NCBI GenBank assembly: GCA_028285685.1
Contig: JANQOR010000039.1
Span: 50,064-114,063 of the forward strand
Direction of reading: 5' to 3'
Length of the DNA stretch: 64,000 nucleotides
Source: Cyclobacteriaceae bacterium
GTDB taxonomy: Bacteria > Bacteroidota > Bacteroidia > Cytophagales > Cyclobacteriaceae
Shown: positions 59,756 through 64,000 of the stretch, piece after piece
How the letters are laid out: every line of letters starts with the position of its first letter
Position numbering within the stretch: position 1 is the stretch's first letter
Translations under genes and position numbers: made by a program
Notes under the pieces: model-generated
Seen by the model: only the letters and a program-made list of their open reading frames with translations
Databases searched by the model: none
Told to the model about the DNA's origin: nothing

Positions 59756-61488
59756 TTAGGAATTGTGATTTTAAATGTGCTCATGCCGTTTTGCTCGTAC
59801 TGTAGATTTGCATTGATCTGGCTGACCAGGATGTTGATTAGTCTGAACCCGAAACCCTTTGAGTCTTTCAGGTCAAAGTCCTCCGGTAATCCCTGGCCGC
59901 TGTCAGAATAGCTCAACTCAAATTTTTGACCGATATCATTCATGGAAATATCTATTTTCCCATTTTCACCATCCACAAATGCATATTTGAAAGAATTGGT
60001 AATCATTTCATTGAGGATCAGTCCCACAAAAACGGACATTTTCATATCTATCTTCAGGTTTTCAACACTTATGTCCAAATCTATTTTGCTGGGTTGCTGA
60101 AACATGCTGCGCAATTCAACATACAATTCTTCCAAAAACTCCTTGAAGTCCACCTCAGAAGTATTTTCCGTGTCGTACAGATTTTGATGAACGAGTGCCA
60201 TTGCCTGAATTCTGGACTGACACTCATCCAAGATCAATTTTACATTTTCGTCATCAGAGGCGTTGGAGCGGAGGTACAGCAAGCTCTTTAAAAACGTAAG
60301 GTTGTTTTTTACCCTATGATGCATCTCCTGTCGCAACACTTCCTTTTGGTCAAGGCTGTTGCTTAATAGTGCATTGGATTTTTTGGTTTTCTTATAGGCC
60401 CAAAAAAGCATTCCCATCATAAGGATCAGGAGCAAACCCACGATCACGGAAAAGTTCAGTTGCCTCGATTTTTGTTCGCTTTCCAATCTTGCCAGGTCTT
60501 CATTGTGTTTGATGTCTGACAGTTGCCGCTCTTTTTCTGCCAGCTCATACTTAGCTTCAATCTGGTACCTTGATTCATCCCATTCCACCTCCCGAGCTTG
60601 GAGGTAGGTTCTGTGGTAGTTCTCGTGAGCGGTCAAGGCAAGAGCTGTTTGACCAAAATGATTGTAATTTTTGTACAAGACATTATAGAGTTCTGGTTCT
60701 ACCTTAACCCATCCTTTGTCTTTGCATAATCTGAGGCCAAGTTGAGCATATCGTATACTTTCATCATGGCGCTGGAAAGCGTAGGAGGCGCGGGCCAGGT
60801 TGCTTACGATACTTGTAGCATACCTAATATTACCTAGTGCGAAATAGATCTCATAGGCCTTTTTGAAATATTCCAAGGCAACAGGATTATTCATGCGTTC
60901 ATGGAGAAATCCTAACTCATTTAATGAGCTAGCTTCCATATCTTGATCCCCGATTGAGACCGCTATCTCAAGTACTTTATTCGAATAGTCAACGATTCGA
61001 GGATACTCGTACGTTGTTTCGTTAATGACAGCCGCGTAACGGTTGTAGAAGTACGCAAGATTTTGTGGTGATAGATCGTGGGTTTCACTAATCTCTTCCA
61101 CCTCTTTCAGGCAATCCAAAGCTTTGTCAAATTCAATGATACTTCTATACAACTCAGCCAAAGAAGTCAGCCCAAATGCCTGCCCGTTGCGATGACCTTT
61201 TTTTTTAAACAGTTCAATACCTGTTTTATAGTTAGAGAGTGCTGAATCGCTTTTATTGGACAGTTTGAATGCTCTTCCAAGGTATACGTGGAGATAGGCA
61301 ATGGTCGTATCCTGACACAGGTGTTTACAGGAATCCAGCTGATTCTGAAAGTACGACTGAGCAGCTTCGAACTCCGAGGACTCAATCAAGGACTTGCCTT
61401 TCTCAAAATCTACCTGACCGTGGCTTAAATGAAGTAAAATGGATAATATGATCGAGGCAGCTAATCGCATCAAAAGACCATTTTTCAT
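59752..61488 (-). CDS. Sensor histidine kinase with periplasmic TPR repeats (HisKA_2 type)
   Basis: The 578-residue protein has a signal or N-terminal membrane segment (residues 1-25), then a TPR-rich sensory region (about 30-310), a short coiled coil and a membrane helix near residues 345-365 (FSVIVGLLLILMMGMLFWAY). The kinase core has the phosphoacceptor H391 in MHHRVKNNLTFLK and the ATPase boxes NEMITNSFKYAF and DSGQGLPEDFD. It pairs with the LytTR regulator downstream. The signal is unknown; the TPRs suggest a peptide or protein partner outside the membrane. Confidence 0.92.
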   Translation of the reverse strand: MKNGLLMRLAASIILSILLHLSHGQVDFEKGKSLIESSEFEAAQSYFQNQLDSCKHLCQDTTIAYLHVYLGRAFKLSNKSDSALSNYKTGIELFKKKGHRNGQAFGLTSLAELYRSIIEFDKALDCLKEVEEISETHDLSPQNLAYFYNRYAAVINETTYEYPRIVDYSNKVLEIAVSIGDQDMEASSLNELGFLHERMNNPVALEYFKKAYEIYFALGNIRYATSIVSNLARASYAFQRHDESIRYAQLGLRLCKDKGWVKVEPELYNVLYKNYNHFGQTALALTAHENYHRTYLQAREVEWDESRYQIEAKYELAEKERQLSDIKHNEDLARLESEQKSRQLNFSVIVGLLLILMMGMLFWAYKKTKKSNALLSNSLDQKEVLRQEMHHRVKNNLTFLKSLLYLRSNASDDENVKLILDECQSRIQAMALVHQNLYDTENTSEVDFKEFLEELYVELRSMFQQPSKIDLDISVENLKIDMKMSVFVGLILNEMITNSFKYAFVDGENGKIDISMNDIGQKFELSYSDSGQGLPEDFDLKDSKGFGFRLINILVSQINANLQYEQNGMSTFKITIPK

Positions 61489-61624
61489 TGTAATGGCTAA
61501 AGATATCGCCTTTTACTGTAAAAAAATCCAACTATTTCGTCGGAAGACAATATGCAGTAGATCATCCGTATTGCCTCTAAAAGCCATCAGGCATGTCAAA
61601 CTCATACAAAAAATGGTCATTCAC

Positions 61625-61656
61625 CCCAAATTTTTGAGGGAAATTCAACATTTGGG
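61625..61656. promoter_or_regulatory. Inverted repeat in the divergent region before the repeat protein
   Basis: CCCAAAT (61625-61631) and ATTTGGG (61650-61656) are perfect 7-bp arms 18 bases apart in the 199-base gap between the histidine kinase and the repeat protein. It may be an operator. The rest of the gap (61489-61687) shows no gene. Confidence 0.35.
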
Positions 61657-61687
61657 TAGATTATCATTAGATAAAAACCGCTTAGTT

Positions 61688-64000
61688 ATGCATACCACGA
61701 CTTTAAAACGACTTAAGGTATTTAACCTTGATTTACTCCTTTTACAACTTGTAAAAAAGTTCAAAAGACTTTTTCGATCTTTGACAGGCGAATTTATTCC
61801 TGTTCCATGTAGAAAGGTTCATTTTCGAAGTAGCCTGCTCCTCTCATTTTTGCTTGTGCAAGCGGTGGAGGTGAGTGCTCAGGGTTATGATGTGTCTTCA
61901 GCAACCTTCTTCCAGCAAAAGAACATTTTTTCCGAGATCACACTACCACGTGGGATGGCCTTTAATAATGATGGTACTAAACTTTTTATCGGAGGTACTT
62001 CCTTTTTGGTCACCGACGTAGTTTATGCATACGATCTAAGTACTGCTTACGATATCTCGACAGCCACCTTCAATAGTGAATCGCTGGACCTGGGAGATGT
62101 TATCAATTTTTCTGTCACCCCCGGTGATATCACCTTCAAGCCTGATGGGATGCAGCTCTTCGTTGCAGGCACTCATTTCGATCTCATGACCTTTGCTCAG
62201 GAAGAGCGAGTGTTTACCTACAATCTGAGTACCGCCTTCGACGTGTCCACGGCTTCCACGACCCCGAGCGCTCAATTGGTAATTGACACGCAAGAAAATT
62301 TCTCGTCGGGCATCGAGCTAAACAATGATGGGACGAAGTTATTTATCATCGGTAAGACCAATGACAAGGTCATTGAATACACGATGACTACCGCCTACGA
62401 TATCACTTCTGCATCGGTCGGAAATGATAAATCGGTGAGCAGTGAAATGGATTTTCCCGAATCAATGAGGTTTAGCAATGACGGTATGAAATTGCTGATT
62501 CTGGAGACGGATTTTCCGGGTTCATCTGTAACCATTTTTGATTATTCACTTACTTCCGCCTTTGACATAACTACTGCTTCCTACTCAGGTGGTGCTAATG
62601 ATTTAAGCATCGACTTCAACTCCATTCGCCCTTCGGCTTTGGCATTCAATGATGACGGGACGAAGATGTATGTGGCTGGTACGGACAATACCGGGGCGCC
62701 TATCTGGGAGTACAATCTGTCCAGTGACATGACTGCTCCGACTGTTGCGATCACATCCGGCGCCAGTGACCCTACGAACGTTTCACCTATTCCGGTTACC
62801 ATAACTTTTGATGAAGATGTTACCGGATTTACAGAAGGCGACCTCACTGTTGGTGGAGGCACGACGAGTAATTTTTCGGGAACAGGCAGCGTCTACACCG
62901 TGGATGTGACACCCTCAGCCGATGGGACCATTACAGTCGATATTGCAGCAGCTGTAGCACAAGATGCGGCAGGAAATGACAACGATGCAGCTACCCAGTT
63001 TTCTATTGATTATGACGCAACCTCCCCAACAGTCACTATTGTCACGGGTGCCAGTGATCCTACGAACGTTTCGCCAATACCACTTACAATTACCTTTGAT
63101 GAAGACGTTACAGGGTTTGTGGAGGGTGACCTAACCGTGAGTGGCGGTACGACTAGCAACTTCGCAGGCTCAGGCTCTGCTTACACCGTAGATGTAACAC
63201 CTTCCTCCGATGGGACGATAACGGTGGATATTGCAACAGCGGTTGCTCAAGATGCTGCGGGTAATGATAACGATGCAGCTACCCAGTTTTCTATCGATTA
63301 TGACGCAACCTCCCCAACAGTCACTATTACCACGGGTGCCAGTGACCCGACGAACGTTTCGCCAATTTCGCTTACGATTACTTTCAATGAAGACGTCACA
63401 GGGTTTGTGGAAGGTGACCTGGCCGTGAGTGGAGGTACGACCAGCAACTTCGCGGGCTCAGGAGCTGCTTACACTGTAGACGTCACACCCTCATCAGATG
63501 GAACAATCACAGTTGATCTTGCCGCTGCAGTTGCTCAGGATGCTGCGGGCAATGATAACGATGCTGCGACCCAGTTTTCTATCGATTATGACGCAACGTC
63601 CCCAACGGTCACTATTGCCACTGGTGCCAGTGACCCCACCCACGTTTCGCCTATACCACTTACAATTACCTTTGACGAAGACGTCACAGGGTTTGAAGAG
63701 GGTGACTTAACCGTGAGCGGCGGTACGACCAGCAACTTCGCGGGCTCAGGAGCTGCTTACACTGTAGACGTCACACCTTCTTCCGATGGGACGATCACGG
63801 TGGATATTGCCGCAGCAGTTGCTCAGGATGCTGCGGGCAATGATAACGATGCAGCTACCCAGTTTTCTATCGATTATGACGCAACCTCCCCAACGGTCAC
63901 CATTGCTACGGGTGCCAGTGATCCTACGAACGTTTCGCCAATTTCGCTTACGATTACTTTCAATGAAGACGTCACAGGGTTTGTGGAAGGTGATCTGGTT
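61688..64000 (+). CDS. Giant secreted repeat protein: beta-propeller-like N-terminus and 96-residue Ig-like repeats (partial, 3' end outside window)
   Basis: The frame is open from ATG at 61688 to the window edge (771 codons). A long N-terminus with basic residues precedes a signal-like segment ending VEVSAQ near residue 66. Residues about 67-345 hold five beta-propeller-like blades, each with FNNDGTKLFIGG-type and YDLSTAYDISTAS-type strands. From residue about 349, Ig-like domains of exactly 96 residues repeat in tandem (SPTVTI...ASDPTNVSPIPLTITFDEDVTGF...GDLTVSGGTTSNF...YTVDVTPS.DGTITVDIA...). Four are complete and a fifth is cut by the edge. It is probably a surface adhesin exported by the type IX or another system; the C-terminal sorting signal is not visible. 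Confidence 0.88.
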   Translation, partial: MHTTTLKRLKVFNLDLLLLQLVKKFKRLFRSLTGEFIPVPCRKVHFRSSLLLSFLLVQAVEVSAQGYDVSSATFFQQKNIFSEITLPRGMAFNNDGTKLFIGGTSFLVTDVVYAYDLSTAYDISTATFNSESLDLGDVINFSVTPGDITFKPDGMQLFVAGTHFDLMTFAQEERVFTYNLSTAFDVSTASTTPSAQLVIDTQENFSSGIELNNDGTKLFIIGKTNDKVIEYTMTTAYDITSASVGNDKSVSSEMDFPESMRFSNDGMKLLILETDFPGSSVTIFDYSLTSAFDITTASYSGGANDLSIDFNSIRPSALAFNDDGTKMYVAGTDNTGAPIWEYNLSSDMTAPTVAITSGASDPTNVSPIPVTITFDEDVTGFTEGDLTVGGGTTSNFSGTGSVYTVDVTPSADGTITVDIAAAVAQDAAGNDNDAATQFSIDYDATSPTVTIVTGASDPTNVSPIPLTITFDEDVTGFVEGDLTVSGGTTSNFAGSGSAYTVDVTPSSDGTITVDIATAVAQDAAGNDNDAATQFSIDYDATSPTVTITTGASDPTNVSPISLTITFNEDVTGFVEGDLAVSGGTTSNFAGSGAAYTVDVTPSSDGTITVDLAAAVAQDAAGNDNDAATQFSIDYDATSPTVTIATGASDPTHVSPIPLTITFDEDVTGFEEGDLTVSGGTTSNFAGSGAAYTVDVTPSSDGTITVDIAAAVAQDAAGNDNDAATQFSIDYDATSPTVTIATGASDPTNVSPISLTITFNEDVTGFVEGDLV
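62732..64000 (+). repeat. 288-bp tandem DNA repeats encoding Ig-like domains
   Basis: Unit starts at 62732, 63020, 63308, 63596 and 63884 give an exact 288-bp period. Units 2-5 are much more alike at DNA level than unit 1, which suggests recent expansion by recombination. The array continues past the window. Confidence 0.95.

Noticed and set aside
62732-64000. CRISPR or mobile repeat
   Set aside because: The period is an exact multiple of three, and every unit encodes the same Ig-like fold in one open frame.

Overview
The window is chromosomal DNA of a Bacteroidota bacterium, most likely a marine or free-living member of the Cytophagales. The evidence is the gene set: porX of the type IX secretion/gliding system, gldC, a DUF3276 PUR-alpha-like protein, DUF5103, DUF5916, DUF3098, a TonB-dependent receptor with an N-terminal carboxypeptidase-like domain, and the ligase-associated Lhr helicase and PdeM. 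Intergenic regions also carry the Bacteroidota -7 promoter element TAnnTTTG, and clear Shine-Dalgarno sequences are rare. I see no transposase, integrase, phage gene, CRISPR array or rRNA. One tRNA is present.

Layout: 0-9.7 kb holds the start of an M16 lipoprotein peptidase, aconitase, an acyl-CoA reductase divergent from a ferredoxin, a DUF58 protein, a DUF3276 protein, YchF and a DUF5103 lipoprotein. 9.7-14.4 kb holds an ECF sigma factor, a protein joining a membrane anchor to an outer-membrane barrel, and a large DUF5916 protein. 14.4-17.2 kb is a polyamine operon (carboxynorspermidine dehydrogenase, DinB-like protein, carboxynorspermidine decarboxylase). 17.2-21.5 kb carries small secreted or hypothetical proteins, a lone ABC ATPase and an HD hydrolase. 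21.6-29.7 kb is a tight plus-strand run: porX, tsaE, ald, speD, a K+ channel, an aminopropyltransferase-like membrane protein, an unknown polytopic membrane protein and a Tat-signal flavoprotein. It meets tail to tail a minus-strand operon at 29.7-34.7 kb: YbjN-like, PspA, a 48-residue membrane protein, DUF4178, a lipoprotein, DUF350 and a membrane aminopropyltransferase. A divergent XRE regulator sits at its head. 35.6-46.4 kb holds valS, a flavin reductase, a pterin synthase, folE, a K+-dependent membrane pyrophosphatase, the Lhr-type helicase, DUF2147 and PdeM. 46.4-52.6 kb holds a sigma/anti-sigma pair and a run ftsX, DUF3098, uppP, truB, ribF, M48 peptidase, gldC. 52.8-58.4 kb has a TonB receptor with a GDSL-like lipoprotein, a second K+ channel and a tiny membrane protein. 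58.5-59.0 kb is tRNA-Arg(TCG) followed by four degenerate tRNA-3'-half units, three of them ending in a terminator hairpin. 59.0-61.5 kb is a LytTR response regulator/histidine kinase pair. The right edge enters a giant secreted protein with 96-residue Ig-like repeats.

The most interesting parts are two. The first is the convergent polyamine/PspA/K+-channel module (24.8-34.8 kb). It resembles the Escherichia coli yjfIJKLMC locus, but with aminopropyltransferases and SpeD where that locus has a glutathionylspermidine-synthase-like enzyme. The organism also has a second, SpeD-independent polyamine route 8 kb away. The second is the tandem array of tRNA-Arg-derived 3' fragments, in which the T-arm loop is replaced by other hairpins.
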